This document shows, piece by piece, positions 24,074-32,993 of a stretch of DNA of 64,000 nucleotides. The stretch is taken from positions 1-64,000 of the forward strand of contig JAFZRN010000032.1 in the NCBI GenBank assembly GCA_017619835.1. The letters run 5' to 3'. The DNA is from Eubacterium sp. Its GTDB lineage: Bacteria; Bacillota; Clostridia; Lachnospirales; Lachnospiraceae. Position numbers and translations under genes: made by a program. The notes under the pieces are model-generated. The model did not search any database. It saw only the letters and a list, made by a program, of their open reading frames with translations, and was not told the origin of the DNA. Position 1 is the first letter of the stretch, and every line of letters starts with the position of its first letter.

Positions 24074-25963
24074 CTATGAAAGATACAGGATGATCATGTT
24101 GACATCCGCGGGCGAAACTCCCGATATTCGGGACGCCTGACCAATTGAAGCCGGCCGTATCATTTCCAGCTTCTGCCTTGCTTCTATTCTGAGGTTCTTG
24201 ACCTTGCCGTAATCGATGTCGGCGGGTATCTTCTTCTTTTCCATCTTAAGGAAATGCTCCACCTGCCGCTGCTGTCTTTCGATATAGCCCTCATATTTAA
24301 GGGTGATATCTATCTGCTCGACGATCTCATTTCGAACATCCGAAATGATCTCGGGGCGCTCTTCATCAAGCTCGGCTACTGCTTCATAACCAAGCTCCGG
24401 TCTTCTGATAAGGTCGGCAAGAGAAACTGCTGTATGTACGGGAGAGCTTTCGTGACGTGCCAGGAAATCCTGGACTTTTTTGTTGGCTCCCACCATGACA
24501 TTTTTAAGCCTTTCAACCTCTGCCTCTATTATACTCCTTTTTTCGCAGAATGCACTGTATCTTTCTTCATCGATAAGTCCGATCTCGTGACCGATATCGG
24601 TAAGCCGAAGATCAGCGTTGTCCTGCCTTAACAGGAGCCTGTATTCGGCGCGGCTCGTCATCATCCTGTAGGGCTCTTTGGTTTCCTTTGTTACAAGGTC
24701 ATCGATAAGTACTCCGATATATCCGTCGGATCTCGAAAGCACTACGGGCTCCTTACCTTGAAGGAGTCTTGCCGCATTGATACCTGCGATCAGTCCCTGT
24801 GCACCTGCCTCTTCATAGCCGCTGCTTCCGTTTATCTGGCCCGCGGAAAAGAGACCGTCCACGGATTTAAACTCAAGTGACGGCTTCAGATCGGTTGCTG
24901 AGATACAGTCATATTCTATTGCATATGCAGGTCTTACGATCCTTGCATTTTCAAGTCCTGCTACGGAGTGGACCATCCTGTACTGGACATCCTCGGGCAT
25001 TGAAGAAGACATGCCGTCGAGATACATTTCCGTTGTGAATTCACCCTCGGGCTCGATGAAGAGCTGGTGCCTTTCCTTATCGGGGAACTTGTGGATCTTA
25101 TCCTCTATCGAAGGACAGTATCTCGGACCGGTTCCTTTTATCACGCCCGAAAAAAGAGGGGAACGATCGATGTTATCTTCGATTATCTTATGAGTCTCCT
25201 CATTTGTATAAGTAAGCCAGCAGGATATCTGGTCTCTCTTTATATCATCTTCCGTGTTGGTAAATGAGAAAGGCTGGATATGTTCGTCGCCCTTCTGCTC
25301 AGACATTTTCGAATAATCTATAGTAAGGCCGTCAATCCTGGGAGGAGTTCCGGTCTTGAATCGTCTTAAGCTGATCCCGGCATCCGTCATGGAATCCGAA
25401 AGATGGTCTGCGGACATAAGTCCGTTGGGACCTGTGTGGGTTATCGTATCACCATAGATACAGAAGGCTTTAAGATAAACGCCCGTGCAGAGTACTACTG
25501 CCTTTGCATGATATGTTGCGCCCGAGAAGGTTTTTACACCTGTTACTTTATAGCGGCCTTCTTCTGCCGGCTCACAGATAAGCTCGGACACCTCGGCCTG
25601 CCTTAAAGTAAGCTTCTCCTGATGCTGAAGAGTAAGCCTCATCTGCTTAGTATATTCACCCTTATCGGCCTGAGCACGGAGGGAATGAACAGCAGGACCT
25701 TTCGAAACATTCAGCATCTTTGACTGAATGTAGGTCTTATCTATATTCTTACCCATCTCACCTCCAAGCGCATCTATCTCTCTTACGAGATGACCCTTGG
25801 AGCTCCCGCCGATATTCGGATTACAGGGCATGAGAGCAACACTATCCATGCTCACCGTGAACATGATAGTTTCGAAACCAAGACGCGCCGCCGCAAGAGC
25901 TGCTTCGCATCCTGCGTGCCCCGCCCCGACTATTACGATGTCATACGTTTCTTCTACTTTCAT
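24074..25963 (-). CDS. mnmG: tRNA uridine-34 carboxymethylaminomethyl synthesis protein MnmG (GidA)
   Basis: 629 residues, the normal length. The FAD-binding [19 protein letters not shown] motif is at about 10-28, the GidA signature [12 protein letters not shown] is mid-protein, and the helical C-terminal domain ([13 protein letters not shown]) binds MnmE. With MnmE it installs cmnm5 on U34 of several tRNAs using FAD, NADH and methylene-tetrahydrofolate. A palindromic REP-like element (25975-26014) lies in the gap behind mnmE. GAGGGATAA precedes ATG 25963. Confidence 0.98.
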   Translation of the reverse strand: MKVEETYDIVIVGAGHAGCEAALAAARLGFETIMFTVSMDSVALMPCNPNIGGSSKGHLVREIDALGGEMGKNIDKTYIQSKMLNVSKGPAVHSLRAQADKGEYTKQMRLTLQHQEKLTLRQAEVSELICEPAEEGRYKVTGVKTFSGATYHAKAVVLCTGVYLKAFCIYGDTITHTGPNGLMSADHLSDSMTDAGISLRRFKTGTPPRIDGLTIDYSKMSEQKGDEHIQPFSFTNTEDDIKRDQISCWLTYTNEETHKIIEDNIDRSPLFSGVIKGTGPRYCPSIEDKIHKFPDKERHQLFIEPEGEFTTEMYLDGMSSSMPEDVQYRMVHSVAGLENARIVRPAYAIEYDCISATDLKPSLEFKSVDGLFSAGQINGSSGYEEAGAQGLIAGINAARLLQGKEPVVLSRSDGYIGVLIDDLVTKETKEPYRMMTSRAEYRLLLRQDNADLRLTDIGHEIGLIDEERYSAFCEKRSIIEAEVERLKNVMVGANKKVQDFLARHESSPVHTAVSLADLIRRPELGYEAVAELDEERPEIISDVRNEIVEQIDITLKYEGYIERQQRQVEHFLKMEKKKIPADIDYGKVKNLRIEARQKLEMIRPASIGQASRISGVSPADVNMIILYLS

Positions 25964-25974
25964 TTATCCCTCAA

Positions 25975-26014
25975 TTGTGTCCGAATTGTGTCCGGGGTCA
26001 GACCCCGGACACAA
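25975..26014. repeat. GTGTCCGGGGTC palindrome between mnmE and mnmG
   Basis: TTGTGTCCGGGGTC (25986-25999) and GACCCCGGACACAA (26001-26014) are perfect 14-bp inverted arms around one base. A partial copy of the left arm, TTGTGTCCG, precedes at 25975-25983. GGGGTCAGACCCC cores occur as REP-type repeats in other bacteria (from memory). In either direction the hairpin is followed by only a weak T-run, so partial termination or mRNA processing is possible. Confidence 0.8.
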
Positions 26015-26025
26015 AATTTTCACAT

Positions 26026-27402
26026 TTATTTACCCATACAGAACTCGGAGAATATTTTGTCAGCGAGGTCGTCTTCGAGGGTTTCTCCGATTATCTCGCC
26101 GAGGGATTCATATGCTGCCATCAGATCGATGGTATAGAAGTCCTCGCCGAGTCCCTCTGCTATGCTTTCGCGAACCTTTTCAAGGCTATGCTTTGCATTA
26201 AGAAGTGATTCTTTATTTCTCGCCGATGTGATATAAACCTGATTATTATAATCTATTTCTTCTCTAAAGAAAAGGCTTCTTATCATATTCTTTAAATCAT
26301 CCAGACCTTCGCCGGTCACGGCTGACATCGGAATTATGATCTCATCGCTGCCTGCTTCCTTACGTACAACCTCCTCGGTAATGAGCTGTTCTTTATCACT
26401 TTTATTTATCAGAATGAGAGTCTTCTTACCTTCGAGAAGCTTCATTATCTCGACGTCATTTGCAGTAAGATCCTCAGAGCCATCAAGTATCAGCAGCACG
26501 AGGTCGGCTTCTTCAACTGACTGTCTTGCCCTCTCGACACCGATCTGCTCAACAGCATCCGCAGTGTCCCTGATTCCCGCCGTATCGATCAGTTTCAGCA
26601 TGATGCCGTCGATACTTACATACTCCTCAAGAGTATCTCTCGTCGTTCCCTCGATATCCGTAACGATTGCCCTGTTCTCTCCGAGAAGAAGATTCAGGAT
26701 GGAAGACTTTCCGGCATTCGGACGGCCGACGATCGCAGTCTTTATTCCTTCCTTTATCATGCGCCCCTCGTCAGAAGTTTTAAGGAGCTCGTCCACCTTT
26801 TCAATGACCTCACGAATGGTTAAGTCCAGCTTCTCATCGAATCCGTCGAGCGAATAATTCTCGGGATCATCAAGCGCAGACTCAATGTATGCGGTATTAT
26901 AGAGCACCTTCTCGCGAAGCTGGCCGATCTCGGTCCTGAGCTGTCCGGTCAGCTGGTTAACGGACGCACTGAGAGCCATGTTGGTCTCGGCATTTATCAC
27001 GTCCATCACCGCCTCGGCCTCGGTCATATCGATCCTTCCTCCGAGGAAAGCTCTCTTTGTAAACTCGCCGGGCTCCGCGGTCCTGACACCCTTTTCGATA
27101 AGCAGCTCCATCACGCGCTTAACAACATATGTTCCGCCGTGAAGGTCGATCTCAACCGTATCCTCAGTCGTATAAGTGTGCGGCGCCTTCATCACAAGAA
27201 CCACTGCCTCGTCAAGGATGGTGTCGCCATCCATTATCCTTCCGAAGGCAGCAGTAAACGTCTCCATTTCACTTATTCTCTTTTTTCCCTTGAAAATGCC
27301 GTCGCAAACGCTGATCGCATCAGGCCCGCTGACCCTTATCATACCTATCGCGGATCTCCCGAGGCCTGTCGCCACGGCACATATCGTATCTGTCTTATAC
27401 AT
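26026..27402 (-). CDS. mnmE: tRNA modification GTPase MnmE (TrmE)
   Basis: 458 residues in the classic order: an N-terminal folate-binding domain (1-120), helical domain, an inserted G domain (about 220-380) with GRPNAGKSS (G1), DTAGIRDT (G3) and NKSD (G4), and the C-terminal CMGK whose cysteine is conserved in MnmE. It works with MnmG on U34 of tRNA. It precedes mnmG by 62 bp, with the palindromic element between them. Upstream, in place of the jag-yidC-rnpA genes often found there, lies a glycosidase gene. Confidence 0.98.
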   Translation of the reverse strand: MYKTDTICAVATGLGRSAIGMIRVSGPDAISVCDGIFKGKKRISEMETFTAAFGRIMDGDTILDEAVVLVMKAPHTYTTEDTVEIDLHGGTYVVKRVMELLIEKGVRTAEPGEFTKRAFLGGRIDMTEAEAVMDVINAETNMALSASVNQLTGQLRTEIGQLREKVLYNTAYIESALDDPENYSLDGFDEKLDLTIREVIEKVDELLKTSDEGRMIKEGIKTAIVGRPNAGKSSILNLLLGENRAIVTDIEGTTRDTLEEYVSIDGIMLKLIDTAGIRDTADAVEQIGVERARQSVEEADLVLLILDGSEDLTANDVEIMKLLEGKKTLILINKSDKEQLITEEVVRKEAGSDEIIIPMSAVTGEGLDDLKNMIRSLFFREEIDYNNQVYITSARNKESLLNAKHSLEKVRESIAEGLGEDFYTIDLMAAYESLGEIIGETLEDDLADKIFSEFCMGK

Positions 27403-27462
27403 TTTTTCTTCCTGATATATTATTTATTTCTCTGATCTACTTAAACTGCATTCGTCACATCA

Positions 27463-29610
27463 TCATTCGATACAGACGTCGGTCACTTCTCCGTCTTTCC
27501 ATTCGAGCTTTTTCAGCACCCTGCCGCCGCGAAGCCTGAGTCCCTTAACGCATCCCGACTTCCACTCCGAAGGAAGTGCGGGCAGAAGCTTGACTTCTCC
27601 TCTCAGACTCTGAACCAGCATCTCCGCGATCCCCGCTGTACATCCGAAGTTTCCGTCTATCTGGAACGGCGGATGATTATCGAAAAGATTCGGAAGCGTC
27701 TGCTCATCTATCAGCTTCTCAATATTCTCGAGCGCAAGATCACCTTCTCCGAGTCTTGCATACATATTTATTATCCAGGCCCGGCTCCATCCTGAATGTC
27801 CGCCGCCGAAAGAAAGTCTTCTCTCAAGAGTCTTCTTTGCAGCTTCAAAAAGTTCGGGCGTCTCATCCCTGTTTATACTGCTTCCGGGATAAAGACCGAA
27901 GAGCTGGGAGATATGCCTGTGTCCGGGCTCCACCTCATCATAGTCCTCATTCCACTCCATAACCTGGCCGTACTTTCCGATGGAATCCCTCTTTATCCGC
28001 TTCGTTACCTCCACGGCTCTTTTTGTGATCCCGTCATCCTCTATCCCGAGGATTCCCTCAGCCCTGATGCATGCCGAAAGAAGCTCGCGGATGATCTGAT
28101 TATCCATCGCAGCTCCCTTGCAGATAACGCCCTGCTCGCCATTTGGAAGGCGGTAGGTATTCTCGGGAGAAAGCGTCGGACAGGTTACAAGATAGTCACC
28201 GTCCTCCACAAGAAAGTCCATTACAAATACAGCCGCATCTCTCATGATGTCATACTTTTCCCTTAGGAAATCAACATCCCCTGTAAAGAGATACTGCTCC
28301 CAGATATGAAGCGAAAGCCACGCTCCGCCCATAACCCAGTAGGTTGAACTGAGGCACACATCCTGCGGACAGGTATCTGCCCATATGTCCGAATTATGAT
28401 GCGCCACAAATCCCCCGCAGCCGTACATTTTCTCTGCCGTTACTTTGCCGCTCTCACGGAGTCTTCCGAGAAAAGCTATAAGTGGCTCGTTGCATTCGGC
28501 AAGGTTCGTGACCATGGCCGGCCAGTAATTCATTTCCGTATTGATATTTATCGTAAATCTGCTGCCCCAGATCGGAGTATAATCCTCGTTCCATATGCCC
28601 TGAAGATTAGCGGGGAGCGAATTCCCTCTCGAGGAAGAGATGAGAAGATATCGTCCGAACTGAAAGAATCTTACGATCTTCTCCTGCCCCGGTATATCAA
28701 GAGTCACCCTGTTAAAGAGCTCCTGATAATCACGAATGTGTTCACTGCAAATGTCTTCCCACCCGAAACCTGCTACATACTCCAGTCGCTCCGTAACCGA
28801 TTCTGCCGGATCCTCTACTCTGAACGTTGTATCTGCTGCGAGAAGTATCAATGCTTCGTTGGCATTTCGAATGATAGTGCTGTTTCCGATTGTTTCTGAA
28901 GTTCCGCCGACAGGGATAACCTTGATCCCGGCCGCAAATGATATGCTTCCCTTTCCGCCCGGTGTTGCTTCCATCAGCTGGACACATCCGGGAAGCGCCT
29001 TAATTGAATCCACATAGTGATTATAATTCTGACGTCTTATCGTCAATTCCTCATAAGGCTTATCCTCCCACGGAGAAAAGCCTCTTCCTAGCTGGGCATG
29101 AAAAGAAAGGCTGCCCGGCTTATCAGCCGTAAGATGAACAGCCATTATATTCTTTGGGAAGCTTGTGATCACCTCGCGGGTATATCTTATACCATTCATG
29201 GTAAAGGAAGTCCTGGCAAGTGCTTTTCTGATATCGAGCTCCCGGCTGTAATCCGAATAATCGGTTGAAGCTCCTATAAACTCGATATAGAGGTTGCCGA
29301 GACATTCATAATGTCTTTCATCCTCGGGCGTTCCGGAAAGAGCAAAGCTGCAGAGCTCCTCTGCCTCTTTAATCCTTCCCTCCATGATAAGCCGCCTTAT
29401 CTCCGGAAGCTTTTCCTTAGCGGAAGGATTAACTCTGTCATGCTTACCGCCGAACCAGACACTGTCTTCATTCAGCTGTATCCTCTCGATATAAGGATTC
29501 CCGAAGACCATGCCGCCCAGCTTTCCGTTTCCGACAGGGAGTGCTTCATTCCAGTCAGCTGCGGGTGAATCAAAGCATATTCTGTTTATATCTATGTCCG
29601 TAATACTCAT
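27463..29610 (-). CDS. Glycoside hydrolase family 95 (alpha-L-fucosidase or alpha-galactosidase type)
   Basis: 715 residues without a signal peptide, so probably cytoplasmic. The N-terminal beta-domain opens with [18 protein letters not shown]. The catalytic regions known from Bifidobacterium AfcA are all present: NINTEMNYW (the two asparagines), TLSPENTY (the acid glutamate) and FQIDGNFG (the aspartate). GH95 enzymes cleave alpha-1,2-fucosides or alpha-galactosides. ATG 29610 is preceded by an in-frame TTG and a weak RBS; the gene is only about 10 bp from the reductase stop, so coupling is likely. A cytoplasmic enzyme implies import of its oligosaccharide, but no sugar transporter lies beside it. 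Confidence 0.93.
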   Translation of the reverse strand: MSITDIDINRICFDSPAADWNEALPVGNGKLGGMVFGNPYIERIQLNEDSVWFGGKHDRVNPSAKEKLPEIRRLIMEGRIKEAEELCSFALSGTPEDERHYECLGNLYIEFIGASTDYSDYSRELDIRKALARTSFTMNGIRYTREVITSFPKNIMAVHLTADKPGSLSFHAQLGRGFSPWEDKPYEELTIRRQNYNHYVDSIKALPGCVQLMEATPGGKGSISFAAGIKVIPVGGTSETIGNSTIIRNANEALILLAADTTFRVEDPAESVTERLEYVAGFGWEDICSEHIRDYQELFNRVTLDIPGQEKIVRFFQFGRYLLISSSRGNSLPANLQGIWNEDYTPIWGSRFTININTEMNYWPAMVTNLAECNEPLIAFLGRLRESGKVTAEKMYGCGGFVAHHNSDIWADTCPQDVCLSSTYWVMGGAWLSLHIWEQYLFTGDVDFLREKYDIMRDAAVFVMDFLVEDGDYLVTCPTLSPENTYRLPNGEQGVICKGAAMDNQIIRELLSACIRAEGILGIEDDGITKRAVEVTKRIKRDSIGKYGQVMEWNEDYDEVEPGHRHISQLFGLYPGSSINRDETPELFEAAKKTLERRLSFGGGHSGWSRAWIINMYARLGEGDLALENIEKLIDEQTLPNLFDNHPPFQIDGNFGCTAGIAEMLVQSLRGEVKLLPALPSEWKSGCVKGLRLRGGRVLKKLEWKDGEVTDVCIE

Positions 29611-29620
29611 CAATTTTAAT

Positions 29621-30463
29621 CTATATCAATCCGAGATCCGGATGCTCACCGGACCATCCATATTCGGGAATACATGAAAGATACGAGATTTCATCATCAT
29701 TAAGAGTGAAATCAAATATATCAAGATTCTCCTTCATTCTTTCAATGCTTGAAGCCTTGGGGATAACCGGTATCCCTCTCTGATTCAGGAATCTGAGAAG
29801 AACCTGCGCATTGGACTTTCCGTATTTAACGGCAAGCGCACTTACTCTTTCATCCTGAAGAACCTTTGCTCTTCCGAGCGGACTCCAGGCCTGTGGAAGG
29901 ATTCCGTTTTCTTCAAGATATTTAAGTGTATATTCCTGCATATATCCGACATGAAGCTCGAGCTGATCTACCATCGGTTTGATCCTTACCTTCTCAAGCA
30001 TCGGCGCAAGATGATGAGGAAGGAAGTTTGAAACTCCGATAGCTCTTATCTTCTTCTCATCATAAAGTCTTTCCATCTCGCTCCAAGCATCGAGAACCTT
30101 ATCCAGCCAGGATTCATCATCCTTATCATACTTCGGCCAGTGGATAAGAAGCATGTCAAGATAATCAGTCTTAAGGTCTGCCAGCGTTGCCTCAAATGAC
30201 TCCACCAGGCTTTCCTTCGAAAGATCTCTCGGCCATACCTTGCTGCATAAGAAGAGCTCCTCGCGGGCGATCCCGTACTCCTCGAGAGCCTGACCGATCT
30301 CGAACTCATTTTCATACATACGCGCAGTATCGATATATCTGTAACCTACATCAAGCGCATCCTTGATCACGCTTCGGCCGTTTTTCTCGGTCGAAAGATA
30401 TGAGCCGTAGCCGACAGCCGGGATGACGATGCCATTACTTAGTATGAATTCTTTTTTATCCAT
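29621..30463 (-). CDS. Aldo/keto reductase
   Basis: 280 residues of a complete AKR barrel. The catalytic tetrad is visible: Asp and Tyr in [11 protein letters not shown], Lys in LFLCSKVWP and His in LLIHWP. The [15 protein letters not shown] segment binds the NADPH phosphate. The family reduces aldehydes, ketones and 2,5-diketogluconate-type sugars. It sits between the symporter (31 bp upstream) and GH95, so a link to sugar breakdown is plausible. RBS GGGAGG precedes ATG 30463. Confidence 0.93.
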   Translation of the reverse strand: MDKKEFILSNGIVIPAVGYGSYLSTEKNGRSVIKDALDVGYRYIDTARMYENEFEIGQALEEYGIAREELFLCSKVWPRDLSKESLVESFEATLADLKTDYLDMLLIHWPKYDKDDESWLDKVLDAWSEMERLYDEKKIRAIGVSNFLPHHLAPMLEKVRIKPMVDQLELHVGYMQEYTLKYLEENGILPQAWSPLGRAKVLQDERVSALAVKYGKSNAQVLLRFLNQRGIPVIPKASSIERMKENLDIFDFTLNDDEISYLSCIPEYGWSGEHPDLGLI

Positions 30464-30494
30464 GATAACCTCCCAAAACCTGTTATCTTGTTAT

Positions 30495-31904
30495 TTATTT
30501 CCAGAAATCAAGCTCCTCTTCGTTAAGTCCGATGTCGGAGGCCTTGAATACAGGATGCTTTCCTTCCTTCTTCTGCTTCTCGTAATCCTTAAGCGCATCG
30601 ATTGCAACCTTGCCGAGCAGCATACATGCGGGAAGGTTGATGAGTGTCATTCCGCCCATGGTGATATCAGCTGCAGCCCATGCAGCATTCATCGGGATGA
30701 TTGCTCCGAGAAGAACAACAACTGCGCAGCCCACATGGAAGCATCTCATGAAAAGCTTCGACGGCTGCTTCTTATGATTCAGGAAGATCAGCGCATTATC
30801 AACATAGTAGAGATTTCCTAAAAGTGTCGTGAACGCAAACAGGATCATCGCAACGGTAATGAATGTCGGACCAGCAACACCGAATACAGTGGAAATGGCG
30901 TTCTGAACGTAAGGTGCTCCCGATACAGCCTCGCCCCTCTCTACTCCGCTGGAAAGGCACATAAGTGCTGTAGCGGTACAGAGAAGAAGTGTATCGATAT
31001 ATACCGAAAGAGTCTGAACAAGTCCCTGCTTGGCGGGATGCGAAACCTTTGCGGAAGCGGATGCGTTAGGTGCGGAACCTACACCGGCTTCGTTTGAATA
31101 AAGGCCTCGCTTTACACCGTAGATAAGACATGAGCCTGCCATACCTCCGAAGATGGCCTTAAAGTCAAAGGCATCCTTGAAGATGATCGCAAACATTGCA
31201 GGAACGCTTGTTATGTTTCTGATGATCACAATAAGTGAAATGAGAACATAAGCAACACCCATGACCGGAACGATAAAGCTTGTAAGCTTAACAATTCTCT
31301 TCCCTCCGCCGAGAAGACAATATCCTGTCAGAACTGCGAGGATACCACCGATGATGATAGGAGTAATCTTCTCATTATAGAAAGAATAAGCCGCAAATGT
31401 AGACTGCAGATTATATGAACAGAGAAGATTGAAACCAACTGCATAGGTTGCTATCAGGAATACGCAGAAGACGGCTGCAAGGATAGGAGCATGAAGGGCT
31501 CTTTCGATATAGTAAGCAGGACCACCGTAGCATTCACCGTCATCATTCTTTCTCTTATAAACCTGTGCAAGCGTACTCTCGATAAATGCCGACGAGGCGC
31601 CGATGATACACATTACCCACATCCAGAAAACAGCACCGGGACCACCAAGACAGATGGCTGTGGAAACGCCGACGATATTTCCCGTACCTACACGGGACGC
31701 TGTGGAAACCAGCATAGCCTGGAGCGAGGAAACAGTTTTCTTATCCTCGGGCGGCTCCATAAGAAGCCTTATGGATTCGGGAAACAGACGGATCTGCACA
31801 CCCTTCGTAAGTATCGTGAAGTAAAGTCCCGCTATCGCCATTACGATAATAAGTATCGGGTAATACATCACACTGTCAATCTTGTCTAGAATCTGTCCAA
31901 TCAT
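30495..31904 (-). CDS. Alanine/glycine:cation symporter (AGCS family)
   Basis: 469 residues with about 11 hydrophobic segments. The GTGNIVGVSTAICLGGPGAVFWMW region and the GLYSNEAGVGSAPNASA loop are diagnostic of AGCS sodium-coupled alanine/glycine transporters. The start is placed at ATG 31904 behind AAAGGGG; an ATG 27 bases upstream overlaps a palindromic repeat (31923-31955) and has no RBS. That repeat lies within the leader or promoter and could affect expression. Confidence 0.94.
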   Translation of the reverse strand: MIGQILDKIDSVMYYPILIIVMAIAGLYFTILTKGVQIRLFPESIRLLMEPPEDKKTVSSLQAMLVSTASRVGTGNIVGVSTAICLGGPGAVFWMWVMCIIGASSAFIESTLAQVYKRKNDDGECYGGPAYYIERALHAPILAAVFCVFLIATYAVGFNLLCSYNLQSTFAAYSFYNEKITPIIIGGILAVLTGYCLLGGGKRIVKLTSFIVPVMGVAYVLISLIVIIRNITSVPAMFAIIFKDAFDFKAIFGGMAGSCLIYGVKRGLYSNEAGVGSAPNASASAKVSHPAKQGLVQTLSVYIDTLLLCTATALMCLSSGVERGEAVSGAPYVQNAISTVFGVAGPTFITVAMILFAFTTLLGNLYYVDNALIFLNHKKQPSKLFMRCFHVGCAVVVLLGAIIPMNAAWAAADITMGGMTLINLPACMLLGKVAIDALKDYEKQKKEGKHPVFKASDIGLNEEELDFWK

Positions 31905-31922
31905 ACACCTTCCCCTTTCACT

Positions 31923-31955
31923 ATGTGACAATCATTTCAGATCAGTATGTCACAT
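31923..31955. repeat. 33-bp palindrome family, copy 3
   Basis: ATGTGACA (31923-31930) and TGTCACAT (31948-31955) are inverted arms. Read on the minus strand it is 33 bp long, has GATCTGAA near the centre and matches copy 2 at 27 of 33 positions. It lies 19 bp upstream of the AGCS start codon. Confidence 0.75.
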
Positions 31956-32033
31956 TTTTTGCTCACAAAATCAGCTTAACATCTCGATAGTTTCTTGTCT
32001 ATATAAGTTTCATTCTTCTCCCAAAATATTCAA

Positions 32034-32966
32034 CTATCCTGCGTAGTATCTCACGGTTTCTACAACCGCCGAAAGATAAGCTGGGCCGAACAGATTAAGA
32101 TGATTCGTGAGATGATAAAGATTATAAAGGTCTCTCCTGTCTTTATAATCCGGACTTATAGGATTAACCTCACTATACGCACTGTAGAACCGCTCCGGGA
32201 ATCTTCCGAAAAGCTCTGTCATAGCAAGATCAGCCTCGGCATGCCCGACATAGACAGCGGGATCGATAAGCCAGGCCTTTTGGTCATTTCCGATGATATA
32301 GTTTCCTGACCAGAGATCACCATGAAGAAGCGACGGCCGGGTTGGTTCCTCAATATAGTCAGAAAGCCTTTCAAGCAGCCTATCTATCTTTGATCTGAAC
32401 CCGCCATCAAAATACCTGTCAGCCATTTTAAACTGTGGCATAAGTCTGCACTCTCTGTAAAAGTCTATCCACATATCTCTTAACGAATTGATCTGCTTAG
32501 TCGCGCCTATATAGTTATCCTCGATAAATCCGAACCTTCCACTTTCATCAGGATTACCGGAATATCCCGTAGTGAATTCCGTCGTCTTTGCAAGATGCAT
32601 CGCAGCCAGCTCGTGGCCGAACGTCTCCCAGAAGTCAGCTACTCTTTTGCTTCCTCCGATATATTCCATTATAAGAAAGGCTCTTTGCCCGCTCTTATCT
32701 ATACCACGTCCGATAAGCTCCGGAGTTCTGATAGCACCGGTCGCATCAATAGCGCTTAAGCCCAGGGCCTCAGCCCTGAAGAAGTCCGCGTTCCTTACCG
32801 AATTTGATTTCATAAAAACCTTATCACCGTTACTCATTAAAAGCTGGGAGGCTTCGTTAATATCTCCGCCTCCCACATAGCTTTTACCGGTAACAGTGAT
32901 CAAAGAACCGTATCTGTCCTGCAAACATTCCAGGACACTGTTATACTCTGGTATTTCCTTACTCAT
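32034..32966 (-). CDS. Fructosamine kinase / aminoglycoside phosphotransferase-like kinase
   Basis: 310 residues from ATG 32966, chosen because AAGGAG lies ten bases upstream. The kinase fold shows a nucleotide-loop region (GGGDINEASQLL), an EYIGG hinge, the catalytic LLHGDLWSGNYI and the metal-binding LIDPAVYVGHAEADLAM. This set fits fructosamine-3-kinase-like proteins, which phosphorylate ketosamines on glycated proteins or small molecules. The gene begins 27 bp after the end of the giant surface-protein gene, on the same strand, which could be cotranscription or chance. Specificity within the family is unproven. Confidence 0.87.
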   Translation of the reverse strand: MSKEIPEYNSVLECLQDRYGSLITVTGKSYVGGGDINEASQLLMSNGDKVFMKSNSVRNADFFRAEALGLSAIDATGAIRTPELIGRGIDKSGQRAFLIMEYIGGSKRVADFWETFGHELAAMHLAKTTEFTTGYSGNPDESGRFGFIEDNYIGATKQINSLRDMWIDFYRECRLMPQFKMADRYFDGGFRSKIDRLLERLSDYIEEPTRPSLLHGDLWSGNYIIGNDQKAWLIDPAVYVGHAEADLAMTELFGRFPERFYSAYSEVNPISPDYKDRRDLYNLYHLTNHLNLFGPAYLSAVVETVRYYAG

Positions 32967-32993
32967 GAAGGACATACTCCTTATCATTGATCA

